Assembly (NCBI RefSeq): GCF_026184235.1 | Contig: NZ_CP110806.1 | Location: 2,232,001 to 2,296,000, forward strand | DNA length: 64,000 bases | Source: Cellulomonas sp. S1-8 | GTDB taxonomy: Bacteria > Actinomycetota > Actinomycetes > Actinomycetales > Cellulomonadaceae | Direction of reading: 5' to 3' | Part shown: positions 35,222 through 44,699 of the stretch, in pieces | Layout of the letters: each line of letters starts with the position of its first letter | Numbering within the stretch: the first letter of the stretch is position 1 | Made by a program: the position numbers and the translations under genes | The notes under the pieces: generated by a model | Told to the model about the DNA's origin: nothing | Databases searched by the model: none | What the model saw: the letters and a program-made list of their open reading frames with translations, nothing else

Positions 35222-35820
35222 GTCGCCCTCGCCGCGCGGGGCGCGCGGGCGTCGCGGCGCAGCACGGAGGTCGCCTGGGCCAGGTACAGCGCACCGGCGA
35301 ACCAGTAGAGGGCGAGCCCCCACAGCGCGCACGCCCAGCCCAGCACCCCGGCGACGACACCGACGGGCGCGGGCCACTCCGAGAGCAGGAGCAGCGGGAA
35401 CGCGTACATGATCGCGAACGTCCCGGCCTTGCCGGCCAGGTGCACCCGCAGCGGCGGGTACCCGGACCGCGCGAGCGCGAAGAGCATCACCGCCAGCACG
35501 ACGTCCCGGGCGACGAGGACGACCAGGAGCCAGACGGGGACGACGTCACGCCACGCCAGCCCGATCAGGGTGACGAGGATGAACAGGCGGTCCGCGGCAG
35601 GGTCGAGCATCTGGCCCAGGCGGGTGACCTGGTGCATGCGTCGGGCCAGGACGCCGTCGAGCCAGTCGCTCGCACCCGAGACCAGCAGGACGGTGAGGGC
35701 CCAGGCGTCGTGCCCCTGGAAGACGAGCCACGCGAACACCGGGACCAGGAGCAGCCGCGCGAGGCTGATCATGTTCGGCACGGTGAGCACGCGCGCGCTC
35801 GCCGGTGCTTCGTCCGTCAC
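35218..35820 (-). CDS. pgsA: CDP-alcohol phosphatidyltransferase
   Basis: 200 residues. Membrane phospholipid synthase with the complete CDP-alcohol motif D-x2-DG-x2-AR-x8-G-x3-D-x3-D (SDWLDGVLARR ... GQMLDPAADR) and about five TM segments. Position matches PgsA2 (Rv1822) of mycobacteria; whether it makes phosphatidylglycerol phosphate or another lipid cannot be decided. GGAGGG precedes the GTG start. First gene of the cluster running to merR. Confidence 0.9.
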   Translation of the reverse strand: MTDEAPASARVLTVPNMISLARLLLVPVFAWLVFQGHDAWALTVLLVSGASDWLDGVLARRMHQVTRLGQMLDPAADRLFILVTLIGLAWRDVVPVWLLVVLVARDVVLAVMLFALARSGYPPLRVHLAGKAGTFAIMYAFPLLLLSEWPAPVGVVAGVLGWACALWGLALYWFAGALYLAQATSVLRRDARAPRAARAT

Positions 35821-35959
35821 GCCCTCCCCCGTCGTCGTCCTTCTCGCGATCCTATGTCGCAGGCCCCGTGACACCGCGCCGCGACGCCGCATGCACGTCC
35901 GCGCATCACCCGGACGTGCGTCCCGCCCGCCGCGGCGGGGGTCTGGCAGGCTCGGTGCC

Positions 35960-36367
35960 ATGGACGACGCGCGCGTGATCGACGCCCTGCTGCGCACCCC
36001 GGGCACGTGGGCGGTAGTCGGCCTGTCCGGCAACCGGGCGCGCGCCGCCCACGGAGTGGCGGCGTACCTGCAGCGGATCGGGCACACGATCGTGCCCGTC
36101 CACCCGCGGGCCGAGGCGGTGCACGGGGCCCCGGGGTACGCCCGGCTGGCGGACCTGCCCGCAGCGCCCGACGTCGTCGACGTGTTCGTCAACAGCGCGC
36201 TCGCGGGCGCCGTGGTGGAAGAGGCGGTGGCGGTCGGGGCGCGCGCCGTGTGGCTGCAGCTCGGCGTGCACGCCGACGACGCCGTGGCGCGCGCGCGGGC
36301 GGCCGGGCTGGTCGTGGTCCAGGACACCTGCCCCGCGATCGAAGGACGGGCCCGCGACCTGGGATGA
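35960..36367 (+). CDS. CoA-binding domain protein
   Basis: 135 residues, Rossmann-like CoA-binding domain of the YccU type: TWAVVGLSGNRARAAHGVAAYL, VPVHPRAEAVHG, VVDVFVNSALAG, and the Cys of VVQDTCPAIE. Small soluble protein of unknown partner. CAGGCT ends 7 bases before the ATG. Shares the intergenic region with divergent pgsA. Confidence 0.88.
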   Translation: MDDARVIDALLRTPGTWAVVGLSGNRARAAHGVAAYLQRIGHTIVPVHPRAEAVHGAPGYARLADLPAAPDVVDVFVNSALAGAVVEEAVAVGARAVWLQLGVHADDAVARARAAGLVVVQDTCPAIEGRARDLG

Positions 36368-36434
36368 CGCCCCTCCGGCCGCGGCGTGTGCCAGGTCACC
36401 CCGGAGCACTCCCCCGCGGAGCGACGATGGCAGG

Positions 36435-36629
36435 TAGGCTGTCCGGGACATCTGGAGTCGTGTCGCATCCCCCTCTCGTCGGGCGGGTCAGCCGGGTCAA
36501 CCGGCCAGCACCCCCCTGTGTGCACATGCGTGCGCCGCAGTCAGCGGCGCGTGGTCTGGTTCGGGGTGAGCGGCGTCGGTGCGTCTGATGACGCCCCGGG
36601 TCTCCCCCACTGCCACCGAACGGTCACCC
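36435..36629 (+). promoter_or_regulatory. promoter -10 and long structured leader of the DEAD-box helicase
   Basis: TAGGCT at 36435-36440 predicts a start near 36447 and a leader of about 180 bases. Two clear hairpins: GCGCCGC-N5-GCGGCGC (36532-36550) and GGCGTC/GACGCC further down. No obvious -35. Long leaders often mediate cold or autoregulatory control of such helicases. Confidence 0.45.
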
Positions 36630-38411
36630 ATGAGCACCTCGCTGCCCTCTGCCCTGCCCACGACACCCGACGTCCACGTCGACAGCTTCGACGACCTCGG
36701 TCTGACCCCCGAGCTCCTCCAGGCCGTCCACCGCCTCGGGTTCACCGCCCCCACCGCCGTGCAGACGGCCACGATCCCCGCTCTGCTCGCCGGCCGGGAC
36801 GTCGTCGGCGTCGCCCAGACCGGCACCGGCAAGACCGCGGCCTTCGGCCTGCCCCTGCTGCAGCTGATCGACCCCGACATCGCCCAGGTCCAGGTCATCG
36901 TCCTGACGCCGACCCGCGAGCTCGCGATGCAGGTCGCCGACGCGATCCAGTCGTTCGCGGTCGACATGCCGGGCCTGCAGGTCGTCCCGGTGTACGGCGG
37001 GTCGCCGTACCTGCCGCAGCAGCGCGCCCTCGCACGCGGCGCGCAGGTGGTCGTGGGGACGCCCGGCCGCGTCATCGACCACATCGAGCGCCGCACGCTG
37101 CGCCTGGCGGACGTCCGCTTCCTCGTCCTGGACGAGGCCGACGAGATGCTGCGGATGGGCTTCGCCGAGGACGTCGACAAGGTCCTGTCGGGCACGCCCG
37201 CCGGCCGCCAGGTCGCCCTGTTCTCCGCGACCATGCCGACGCAGATCCGGCGCGTTGCCGACCAGCACCTCGTCAACCCCGTCTCGGTCGCCGTCACCCG
37301 GCAGTCGTCGACGGTCGACTCCGTGCGCCAGACGTTCGCCGTCGTGCCCTACCGGCACAAGACGGGTGCGCTCGCGCGCGTGCTCGCGGTCAGCGACGCA
37401 GACGCCGCCATCGTGTTCGTGCGGACGCGCGAGGCCGCGGAGGAGGTCGGCAACGCACTCGTGCAGCGCGGCATCTCCGCCACGCACATCTCCGGGGACG
37501 TGGCGCAGTCCGACCGCGAGCGGATCGTCGAGCGGCTGCGCTCGGGCGCGCTCGACGTGCTCGTCGCGACCGACGTGGCCGCACGCGGCCTCGACGTCGA
37601 GCGCATCGGCCTCGTCGTGAACCTCGACCTGCCGCGCGAGCCCGAGGCCTACGTGCACCGCATCGGCCGCACCGGCCGCGCCGGACGCACCGGTGAGGCG
37701 CTGACGTTCGTCACGCCCAGCGAGCGTCCCCGGCTCCGCCAGATCGAGCGCACCACTCGCTCGCCGCTCGTCGAGGTCACCATCCCCACGCCGGCCCAGG
37801 TCAGCGCGCACAAGGCGACCGCACTGCTGGCCCGCACCGGCGAGCGGATGACGGCCGGCCGGCTCGACGTCGTCCGCGAGGCCGTCCGCGAGCACCTGGA
37901 CGCCAACCCGGGGATCGACCTCGTCGACCTGCTCACCGCCGTCGCGGCGCTCGCGGTCGGCGACATCGGCCCGCTGGCCGAGGCCGAGGTCGAGGACCTC
38001 GACGACGCCGTGCGCCGGGCACGCGAGACGCGCTCGGAGGAGGTCCGCGGCGGGCAGGTGGCGGGCAACCGTCGCCGCCCCATCACCTCGGGCCCCAGCG
38101 GACGGCCGCGCTACCGCGTCGCCGTCGGCCACCGTGACGGTCTGCAGCCGGGCGCGCTCGTCGGCGCGCTGACGGGCGAGGGCGGCCTGACCGGCAAGGA
38201 CGTCGGCAAGATCGACATCTTCGGCAGCTTCGCGCTCGTCGACATCCCCGACGGCCTGACGGCCGAGGTCGTCGACAAGCTGGGTCGGACGCGGGTCGCC
38301 GGTCGCCCCTTGCGTATCCGGCTCGACACCGGGCCGCAGGCCACGCACCCGCCGCACAGCCCGTCGCACGGCGCCTCGCGCGGCGAGCGCGTGCACCGCA
38401 CGCACGCCTGA
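36630..38411 (+). CDS. deaD: DEAD-box ATP-dependent RNA helicase, DeaD/CsdA type
   Basis: 593 residues. Q motif (SFDDLGLTPELLQAVHRLGFTAPTAVQ), Walker A AQTGTGKTAAFG, DEAD box VLDEADEMLRMGF, SAT, ARGLDVERIGLV and HRIGRTGRAGRTG, followed by a dimerisation region and a DbpA-like RNA-binding domain (about 500-580: YRVAVGHRDGLQPGALVGAL). Remodels structured RNA in ribosome assembly and decay. ATG at 36630 preferred over the ATG 17 codons upstream because conservation begins near it; no clear Shine-Dalgarno, so the start is less sure. Confidence 0.93.
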   Translation: MSTSLPSALPTTPDVHVDSFDDLGLTPELLQAVHRLGFTAPTAVQTATIPALLAGRDVVGVAQTGTGKTAAFGLPLLQLIDPDIAQVQVIVLTPTRELAMQVADAIQSFAVDMPGLQVVPVYGGSPYLPQQRALARGAQVVVGTPGRVIDHIERRTLRLADVRFLVLDEADEMLRMGFAEDVDKVLSGTPAGRQVALFSATMPTQIRRVADQHLVNPVSVAVTRQSSTVDSVRQTFAVVPYRHKTGALARVLAVSDADAAIVFVRTREAAEEVGNALVQRGISATHISGDVAQSDRERIVERLRSGALDVLVATDVAARGLDVERIGLVVNLDLPREPEAYVHRIGRTGRAGRTGEALTFVTPSERPRLRQIERTTRSPLVEVTIPTPAQVSAHKATALLARTGERMTAGRLDVVREAVREHLDANPGIDLVDLLTAVAALAVGDIGPLAEAEVEDLDDAVRRARETRSEEVRGGQVAGNRRRPITSGPSGRPRYRVAVGHRDGLQPGALVGALTGEGGLTGKDVGKIDIFGSFALVDIPDGLTAEVVDKLGRTRVAGRPLRIRLDTGPQATHPPHSPSHGASRGERVHRTHA

Positions 38412-38422
38412 CGACACCCGCA

Positions 38423-38462
38423 CGACGACGGGGCGCCACCTCACGGTGGCGCCCCGTCGTCG
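38423..38462. terminator. strong terminator hairpin after the DEAD-box gene
   Basis: Perfect 18-bp stem with a TCAC loop, separating deaD from the convergent sensor gene. Confidence 0.88.
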
Positions 38463-38510
38463 TTGCTGCTGCGGGGTGCGGCAGGTGGCCGGGTGCGGAG
38501 GGGGTGCGCG

Positions 38511-41177
38511 TCAGCGCACGGGTGCGTTCCGCGGGTCGATGCGGGTCTGGCCGCGCAGCAGCACGATGTCCGCCTCCCGCAGCACCTCGTTGACGTCGCG
38601 CATGCCGCGCACGGACTGCAGCACGCCGATCGCGACCCGCGGCCCGATCTCGCGGCGCAGCCGTTCGAGCAGCTCGGTGAGCCGGTCCGGCATACCCCCG
38701 GCGCCGACGTCGTCGACGAGGATCGCGAAGTCGTCCTCGCTCGTGCGCGCGGTGGTGTCGCCCTCCCGCAGCGGACGACGGAGCTGGCGCACGACCTCCC
38801 GGTGCACGTCCGGGGCGTGGTCGGCGTCGTCGCGCATCATCGCGCCGGGGTCGACGACCCGGACCAGCGCCACCGCGCAGTCGTACGACGACGAGCGACG
38901 GCAGCGCAGCAGCGCGGCGCCGAGGCGGTCAAGGAACAGCAGCCGGTTGACCAGGCCCGTCTCGGGGTCGTGCAGCGCGTCGCGCTGCAGCGCGATCTCC
39001 GCCTCCTTGCGCTCGGTGACGTCCACGAGCGTGCCGACGAGCCGCGCGGGGCAGCCCGCGTCGTCCAGGACGGTCACCGCCCGGCACATCATCCAGCGGT
39101 AGTCGCCCGAATGCGTGCGCACCCGGTGCTCGAGCTCCAGGGGCGTGCCGCACCCGGCGAGCTGGGCCGCGATCGCGGCCGACAGCTCGTCGCGGTCGGC
39201 GGGGTGGACGCGCTCGAGCCACTCCGACGGCTGGTCGCCGATGACGTCCTCGGCGTAGCCGAGCGTCTGCTTCCACCGCGGCGAGTAGTACACCGCACCC
39301 GCGGACACGTCCCAGTCCCACGTGCCGTCGTGCGCGGCCATCGAGGCCAGCGCGTACCGCTCCTCGCTCTCGCGCACGGTGTCGGCCAGGGCGCGCTCGC
39401 GCGCGGCGGCCTGCTCGAGGGCCTTGCGCTGCTCGCGCAGCGACCCCAGCAGCCGCTCCTGGTCGAGTGCGACGGCCAGCAGCGCGGCCCAGTGGTTGAA
39501 GCGGTCGCGCGGCTGCGTCGCGCGCGTCTCGACGGTCCCGTCGATGGCGAGCAGCCCCCAGTCGCTGCCGCCGAACGTCACCGGGACGACGAACGTCAGC
39601 TCGTTCGACCCGACGGTCCCGGCGCGCGTGAGGGCGGCGGGCGGGAACTGGCTGGCGGTGGTGCGTACGCCCACGAGCCGCGACAGCGTCCCGCTCGTGT
39701 CGTGGACGCCGACGATCTCCATCTCGCGGTCCCCGGGCCCGCGGTCGGTGCCGACCCACAGCCCCAGGCACGCGTGGCCGCGCACGCCGCGCGGCAGCCA
39801 GCCGAGCGCCCGCGGGCTCGCACCGTCTCCCCGCAGCAGGTCCATGTCGACCTCGTACTGGTCGACGATCGTGCGCTCGAGCTGGCCGCTGCGCGCGAGC
39901 ATCGCGCGCGTGCAGCCCTTCGTCACCGCGAGCAGCACGTCGGTGACGGCCCGGCGGACCGCGGTCGCGTGGGCGGCGCGGCTCTCGTCGAGAGAGGCGA
40001 CGCGACGGCACTCGACGGATCGCAGCACCGCGACCATCTGCTCGAGCGCCTCGGGATGCGGCTGCAGGGCCGCGGTCAGGTCGGACAACCGGCCGAGGGC
40101 CGCCGGTGCGGGCGAGATGCCGCGCTCCGCGGCGACGTCCACCGGCTCCTCGACGGCACGCCACCACGCCTCGCGTGCGTCGGGCCCGGCCCGTCGTGAC
40201 ACCGTCGAGCCCGCGGGGCCCGCGAACGCCGCCTCCGCGAGGCGGCGAAGCAGCTCCGAACCGCTCAGGTCCTCGTCGACGCCACCCGGCGACGTGATCT
40301 CGGTGCACCCGCAGGACTCGCGGACGACGAGCGAGGACGGGACCCGGTGCTCACCAGGTGAGACGTCGTCGCCGCGCATCCGGGCGAGAAGAAGACCCAC
40401 GGCGTGCTCCCCGACGCGGCCGAAGTGCGCGTCGACCGTCGACAGCCGGGGGCTGACACGCGCCCCGGAGTCGGCGTGGTCGAACGCGACGACCGCCTGG
40501 TCACGCGGCAGCACGAGCCCGTGCGAACGCAGGGCGCGCTGGAAGCCGACGGCGTTGCGGTCGGTCGCGGCGATGACGGCGGTGGTGGGGGTGCCGGCCT
40601 GCAGCATGCGCGCCGCGGCGTCGGCGCCACCCTGCTCCTGGTTGTCCGAGGCCTCGTACCACCAGGAGTCGTCCGAGTCGATGCCGTGCTCGGCGAGGGT
40701 CGTGCGGTACGCCGCGAAGCGCTCGCGCATGTCGCGCTGCCCGAGGTTGCCGAGGAAGCCGATGGCGCTGTGACCATGCCAGATGAGGTGTTCCACGGCC
40801 GCGCGCACGCCGCCGACGTTGTCCGGGACGACGACCGGGTCGTCCGGGTGGGCCGGGTCCTCGCTGATCAGCACCACCGGGACGCCCCACTCCCGGACGG
40901 CCGCCAGACGCTCGGGACTCAGGGCCTTGCCGATGACCACGAGGCCGTCGACGGCACCCAGGGCGACGGGCGTGTCGAGGACCGACTCCTCCGGGTAGCG
41001 CTCACGGTCGAGGCCCGCCGGGTAGGTCTGGACGGCCACCACACGGTGCCCCACGCCGCGGGCCGCGCGGGCCACACCGGCGATGACCGCACCGAAGTAG
41101 AAGCCTCCGACGACCGGGGACAGGACGCCGATCGTCCGACGCACCGTGGCGGGAACTCCGCGTCGGACCGTCACCAT
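38511..41177 (-). CDS. sugar-binding sensor protein with GAF-like, PAS and degenerate GGDEF domains
   Basis: 888 residues. Residues about 14-290 are a LacI/RbsB-type sugar-binding domain (TIGVLSPVVGGFYFGAVIAG ... FDHADSGARVSPRLSTVD) with no helix-turn-helix. A helical and GAF-like region (about 290-580), a coiled coil, a PAS fold ending in VTERKEAE, and a C-terminal GGDEF domain follow. The active-site GGDEF is replaced by SEDDF, so cyclase activity is unlikely, but the upstream REGD keeps the RxxD inhibitory c-di-GMP site. No signal peptide, hence cytoplasmic. Divergent from the LacI repressor of the cellulase locus. Confidence 0.87.
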   Translation of the reverse strand: MVTVRRGVPATVRRTIGVLSPVVGGFYFGAVIAGVARAARGVGHRVVAVQTYPAGLDRERYPEESVLDTPVALGAVDGLVVIGKALSPERLAAVREWGVPVVLISEDPAHPDDPVVVPDNVGGVRAAVEHLIWHGHSAIGFLGNLGQRDMRERFAAYRTTLAEHGIDSDDSWWYEASDNQEQGGADAAARMLQAGTPTTAVIAATDRNAVGFQRALRSHGLVLPRDQAVVAFDHADSGARVSPRLSTVDAHFGRVGEHAVGLLLARMRGDDVSPGEHRVPSSLVVRESCGCTEITSPGGVDEDLSGSELLRRLAEAAFAGPAGSTVSRRAGPDAREAWWRAVEEPVDVAAERGISPAPAALGRLSDLTAALQPHPEALEQMVAVLRSVECRRVASLDESRAAHATAVRRAVTDVLLAVTKGCTRAMLARSGQLERTIVDQYEVDMDLLRGDGASPRALGWLPRGVRGHACLGLWVGTDRGPGDREMEIVGVHDTSGTLSRLVGVRTTASQFPPAALTRAGTVGSNELTFVVPVTFGGSDWGLLAIDGTVETRATQPRDRFNHWAALLAVALDQERLLGSLREQRKALEQAAARERALADTVRESEERYALASMAAHDGTWDWDVSAGAVYYSPRWKQTLGYAEDVIGDQPSEWLERVHPADRDELSAAIAAQLAGCGTPLELEHRVRTHSGDYRWMMCRAVTVLDDAGCPARLVGTLVDVTERKEAEIALQRDALHDPETGLVNRLLFLDRLGAALLRCRRSSSYDCAVALVRVVDPGAMMRDDADHAPDVHREVVRQLRRPLREGDTTARTSEDDFAILVDDVGAGGMPDRLTELLERLRREIGPRVAIGVLQSVRGMRDVNEVLREADIVLLRGQTRIDPRNAPVR

Positions 41178-41246
41178 CTTTCACACCTCGCCCACGCCGT
41201 CGGAGTCGAGCTGATCGCTTTTCACCCACATCGGGCGCAACACTAG

Positions 41247-42347
41247 GTGATCGTGGTCACTCCTGCACATGACACAGGCAAAGAAGCTGTCTCTCCGACG
41301 ACCGGAGCCCAGCCCGTCCTCGGCGGCCCTGGCGCCCGCCGACCGACGATCACCGACGTCGCCAAGGCCGCGGGGGTGTCCATCGCCGTCGTGTCGTACG
41401 CGCTCAACGGACGTCCCGGCGTGTCGGCCGCGACGCGAGAACGGGTGCTGCGGGTCGCCGACGAGTTCGGGTGGCGACCGAGCGCAGCGGCGCGCTCGAT
41501 GCGCAGCGGCCCCCGTGCCGTCGGGCTCGTCGTCGACCGTGGACTGACCGGGGCCGTCGGCTACGGCGCGCACGTCCTGGAGTTCGTCGTCGCGCTGCAG
41601 GACGTCCTGGCGACCCGCCGCCTCGCCCTGGTGCTGCAGGTCGTCGACGACCTGGCCGCCGCCGTGACGCTCTACGGCGAGTGGTGGGCCGAGCGACGCT
41701 TCGACGTGATGGTCGTCACGGACGTCCGCACCGAGGACCCGCGGCTCGACGCGCTGCGCCGGCTGCGGATCCCTGCGGTGGTGGTCGGGGCGGGCGAGGT
41801 GCCCGGCGAGGTCGCGAACGTCAAGGTCGACGACGAGGGCGCGGCGGAGCGGGTGGGGCGCTACCTGATGGAGCTGGGGCACCGGCACGTCGGCTCGGTG
41901 ACGGGTCCGGCGTCCCTGCACCGCACCCGCACGCGGGTCGCGGGCCTCGAGCGGGCACTCGACGCGGGGGGCGCGACGCTCGCGCACGAGCCCACCGGCG
42001 GGTCGCCGGAGGAGGCCGCGGCGGCGTGCCGACGCCTGCTGACTGGCGACCGGCCACCGACGGCCGTGGTGTTCGACACCGACCACATGGCGGTGGCGGC
42101 GCTCGACGTGGCGCGTCGCACCGGGCTGGCGGTGCCGTGGGACGTGTCGATCGTGGCGCTGTCGGACTCGCCGCTGTGCCGGCTCGCGACGCCGTCGATC
42201 ACGTCGCTGCCCTCGGTGCAGCTCGAGCTCGGCACGGCGGTCGGCGAGGCCGTGCTGTCCGTGCTGGACTCCCAGCCGACACCCCTGCGCCACATCGAGG
42301 TGGGCGGTCTGGCGGTGCGAGGAAGCACCGGGCCGCGTTCGCGCTGA
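41247..42347 (+). CDS. LacI-family transcriptional regulator
   Basis: 366 residues. N-terminal LacI HTH with hinge (TITDVAKAAGVSIAVVSYALNGRPGVSAATRERVLRVADEFGWRPSAAARSM, about 33-84) after a 32-residue extension, then the periplasmic-binding-like effector domain ending IEVGGLAVRGS. Being directly upstream of GH6 and GH5 genes, it is the obvious candidate repressor, probably sensing cellobiose or related oligosaccharides. GTG at 41247 chosen; a second in-frame GTG at 41253 is equally possible. Confidence 0.9.
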   Translation: MIVVTPAHDTGKEAVSPTTGAQPVLGGPGARRPTITDVAKAAGVSIAVVSYALNGRPGVSAATRERVLRVADEFGWRPSAAARSMRSGPRAVGLVVDRGLTGAVGYGAHVLEFVVALQDVLATRRLALVLQVVDDLAAAVTLYGEWWAERRFDVMVVTDVRTEDPRLDALRRLRIPAVVVGAGEVPGEVANVKVDDEGAAERVGRYLMELGHRHVGSVTGPASLHRTRTRVAGLERALDAGGATLAHEPTGGSPEEAAAACRRLLTGDRPPTAVVFDTDHMAVAALDVARRTGLAVPWDVSIVALSDSPLCRLATPSITSLPSVQLELGTAVGEAVLSVLDSQPTPLRHIEVGGLAVRGSTGPRSR

Positions 42348-42355
42348 CGGACGGG

Positions 42356-42367
42356 GCAAGCGCTTCG
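42356..42367. promoter_or_regulatory. possible LacI-family operator upstream of GH6
   Basis: GCAAGCGCTTCG, matching 10 of 12 positions of the perfect palindrome at the tatA promoter; the shared context GGGGC precedes the core at both sites. Lies in the 282-base gap (42348-42629) before the GH6 gene. Confidence 0.5.
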
Positions 42368-42489
42368 GTTCCTGCGGCAGGCCTGGCTGTCCGCAGGGCC
42401 GCGGCGCGCCCTCGCAGAGCCCTGACCAGCACAGACACGGGCGTGGGTGGCCTGAACGTCAGGTAACGATTTGGTAACGCGAGGACGCC

Positions 42490-42500
42490 TAAACGATTCG
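42490..42500. promoter_or_regulatory. AAACGATT element in the GH6 upstream region
   Basis: TAAACGATTCG, the reverse complement of the GAATCGTTT found at 54976-54984 before the GH74 gene. Preceded by two GGTAACG copies (about 42466 and 42475). Possibly a second regulator site; no clear -35/-10 pair could be assigned here. Confidence 0.35.
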
Positions 42501-42629
42501 CGATCGTCCGCTGGGCCCGGCCGCGTGATGGATTCCGCAGCAGTCGCCGAGGACTCCGTCCACGGCGACTCGTATCCGTCGCCGCCGAGGGCCGGGTACG
42601 AACCCCGACCGACCCCCCGGAGGACACCC

Positions 42630-44573
42630 GTGTCCCTACACGGCAATCGAACGGCCGGACGGCGCTGGCGCGCCGTCGCGACCGCCGCGACGGCAACGGC
42701 GCTCGTCGCAGTGCCGCTGACGCTCTCGAGCACGGCCGCGACCGCGGCCGAGGCTCACGTCGGCAACCCCTACGCAGGCGCCAAGCAGTACGTGAACCCC
42801 ACGTGGGCAGCGACTGTTGAGAGCGCTGCCACACGTGCCGGCAACGCGACGCTGGCAGCCCAGATGCGCACGGTGGCGAAGCAGCCGACCGCGGTGTGGA
42901 TGGACCGCATCAGCGCGATCGCGGGCAACGCCGACGGCAACGGCCTGAAGTTCCACCTCGACGAGGCGCTCAAGCAGAAGACCGGCAGCACGCCGCTCGT
43001 CTTCAACCTCGTCATCTACAACCTGCCCGGCCGCGACTGCTTCGCGCTCGCGTCGAACGGTGAGCTCCCTGCCACCGCCGCCGGCCTGACGCGGTACAAG
43101 ACCGAGTACATCGACCCCATCGTCGACCTGCTCTCGGACCCCAAGTACGGGGACATCCGGATCGCGGCGACGATCGAGCCCGACTCGCTGCCGAACCTCA
43201 TCACCAACATCTCCGAGGCGACCTGCCAGGCGTCGGCGCCGTACTACCGCGAGGGCGTCAAGTACGCGCTCGACGAGCTCAAGACGATGTCGAACGTCTA
43301 CACGTACATCGACGCGGCCCACTCCGGCTGGCTCGGCTGGGACACCAACGCGGCCCCGGCCGCAGCGCTCTTCGCCGAGGTCGCCGAGAGCACGCGGCTC
43401 GGCTACGCGTCCGTCGACGGGTTCGTGACCAACACCGCGAACTCGACGCCGCTCGCCGAGCCGTTCCTGCCCAACCCCGACCTGCAGGTCGGCGGTGCGC
43501 CGGTCCGTTCGTCGTCGTACTACGAGTGGAACCCCGACTTCGGTGAGCTCGCGTGGACGGCGCACCTGCACCGTCTCCTCGTCGCCGAGGGCTTCCCGTC
43601 CAGCACGGGCATGCTCATCGACACGTCCCGCAACGGCTGGGGCGGCCCCAACCGTCCGACCGCGGCCTCGACGAGCACGACGCTCAACACCTACGTCGAC
43701 CAGTCCCGCATCGACAAGCGCACCCACCGCGGCGCCTGGTGCAACCCGCTCGGCGCCGGCATCGGTGAGCTGCCGAAGGCCACTCCCGCGGCGGCCTCCT
43801 ACCTCGACGCGTACGTCTGGATCAAGCCCCCGGGCGAGTCCGACGGTGCGTCGAAGGAGATCCCGAACGACCAGGGCAAGAGCTTCGACCGCATGTGCGA
43901 CCCGACCTTCGTGTCGCCCAAGCTCGCCAACACGCTGACCGGCGCCACGCCGGACGCGCCGCTGGCCGGCCAGTGGTTCGAGGCCCAGTTCCGGACGCTC
44001 GTCGCCAACGCGTACCCGGTGATCGTGGCCGACAACGGCCCGACCCCGACCCCCACGCCGACGCCGACGGTCACCCCGACGCCGACGCCGACCCCCACCC
44101 CGACGCCGACGGTCACGCCGACCCCGACGCCGACCCCGACGCCGACGGTCACCCCCACCCCGACCCCGACGCCGACCCCGACGGTCACGCCGACGCCCAC
44201 GCCGACGCCCACCCCGACCGTCACGCCCACCCCGACGCCCACGTCGAACCCCGGCGCCACCTGCTCCGTGCGCTACTCGGCGAGCAGCTGGAACACCGGC
44301 TTCACCGCGTCGGTGCGGGTCACCAACACCGGTTCGTCCTCCCTGAACGGCTGGACGCTGGGCTTCTCGTTCGCGAACGGCCAGCGGGTCACGCAGGGCT
44401 GGAGCGCCAACTGGACGCAGTCCGGCACCGCGGTGACGGCAGCGAACGCGGCCTGGAACGGGTCGCTGTCCGCCGGTGGTTCGGTGGACATCGGCTTCAA
44501 CGGCTCGCACAGCGGCACCAACACCGCGCCGAGCTCCTTCACCCTGAACGGCGCCACCTGCACGGTGGGCTGA
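42630..44573 (+). CDS. secreted GH6 cellobiohydrolase with C-terminal CBM2
   Basis: 647 residues. Signal peptide (about 1-41, with RTAGRRWRA before the hydrophobic core), GH6 catalytic domain (about 42-465) with the catalytic-acid motif IEPDSLPN and NGWGGPNRP, and long loops typical of exo-acting members; Pro-Thr/Val linker (about 470-540); family 2 cellulose-binding module with terminal cysteines and conserved Trp residues (SLNGWTL, AAWNGSL). Cleaves cellobiose from cellulose chain ends outside the cell. GTG start has GGAGG 6 bases upstream; an in-frame ATG at 42528 lacks a ribosome site and would bury the signal peptide. Confidence 0.92.
   Translation: MSLHGNRTAGRRWRAVATAATATALVAVPLTLSSTAATAAEAHVGNPYAGAKQYVNPTWAATVESAATRAGNATLAAQMRTVAKQPTAVWMDRISAIAGNADGNGLKFHLDEALKQKTGSTPLVFNLVIYNLPGRDCFALASNGELPATAAGLTRYKTEYIDPIVDLLSDPKYGDIRIAATIEPDSLPNLITNISEATCQASAPYYREGVKYALDELKTMSNVYTYIDAAHSGWLGWDTNAAPAAALFAEVAESTRLGYASVDGFVTNTANSTPLAEPFLPNPDLQVGGAPVRSSSYYEWNPDFGELAWTAHLHRLLVAEGFPSSTGMLIDTSRNGWGGPNRPTAASTSTTLNTYVDQSRIDKRTHRGAWCNPLGAGIGELPKATPAAASYLDAYVWIKPPGESDGASKEIPNDQGKSFDRMCDPTFVSPKLANTLTGATPDAPLAGQWFEAQFRTLVANAYPVIVADNGPTPTPTPTPTVTPTPTPTPTPTPTVTPTPTPTPTPTVTPTPTPTPTPTVTPTPTPTPTPTVTPTPTPTSNPGATCSVRYSASSWNTGFTASVRVTNTGSSSLNGWTLGFSFANGQRVTQGWSANWTQSGTAVTAANAAWNGSLSAGGSVDIGFNGSHSGTNTAPSSFTLNGATCTVG
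44041..44250. repeat. Pro-Thr linker repeat in the GH6 gene
   Basis: Degenerate CC-ACG/CC-ACC codon pairs encoding [10 protein letters not shown] units. Similar tracts occur in the GH5 and GH74 genes. Confidence 0.9.
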
Positions 44574-44603
44574 TCACCCCGGGCGTCTGAACGCCTGACA
44601 TGA

Positions 44604-44641
44604 CGAAGGGCCCTCCCGGACCAGTCCGGGAGGGCCCTTCG
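44604..44641. terminator. terminator hairpin after GH6
   Basis: Perfect 17-bp stem with CCAG loop between the GH6 and GH5 genes, so GH5 is probably transcribed mainly from its own promoter or by read-through. Confidence 0.88.
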
Positions 44642-44699
44642 CAGCGGGTGGCACCGACGTCCGACCCCCCTCTCGACCTTCCCTGACCTCAGGAGAACC

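Noticed and set aside
36480-36600. 6C RNA in the DEAD-box leader, suggested by a C-run in a possible GCAC/GTGC loop.
   Set aside because: Only one weak C-rich loop; the two-hairpin 6C architecture is not evident.
38511-38900. Active diguanylate cyclase.
   Set aside because: The GGDEF signature is SEDDF, missing both glycines; only the RxxD site is intact.
40265-40777. Extra ORF within the sensor gene in another frame.
   Set aside because: Ser/Arg/Thr-rich frame-shifted shadow of the sugar-binding domain.
42636-44510. 624-codon ORF antisense to the GH6 gene.
   Set aside because: Low-complexity Arg/Gly/Val translation, no domain; opposite a clear GH6 enzyme.
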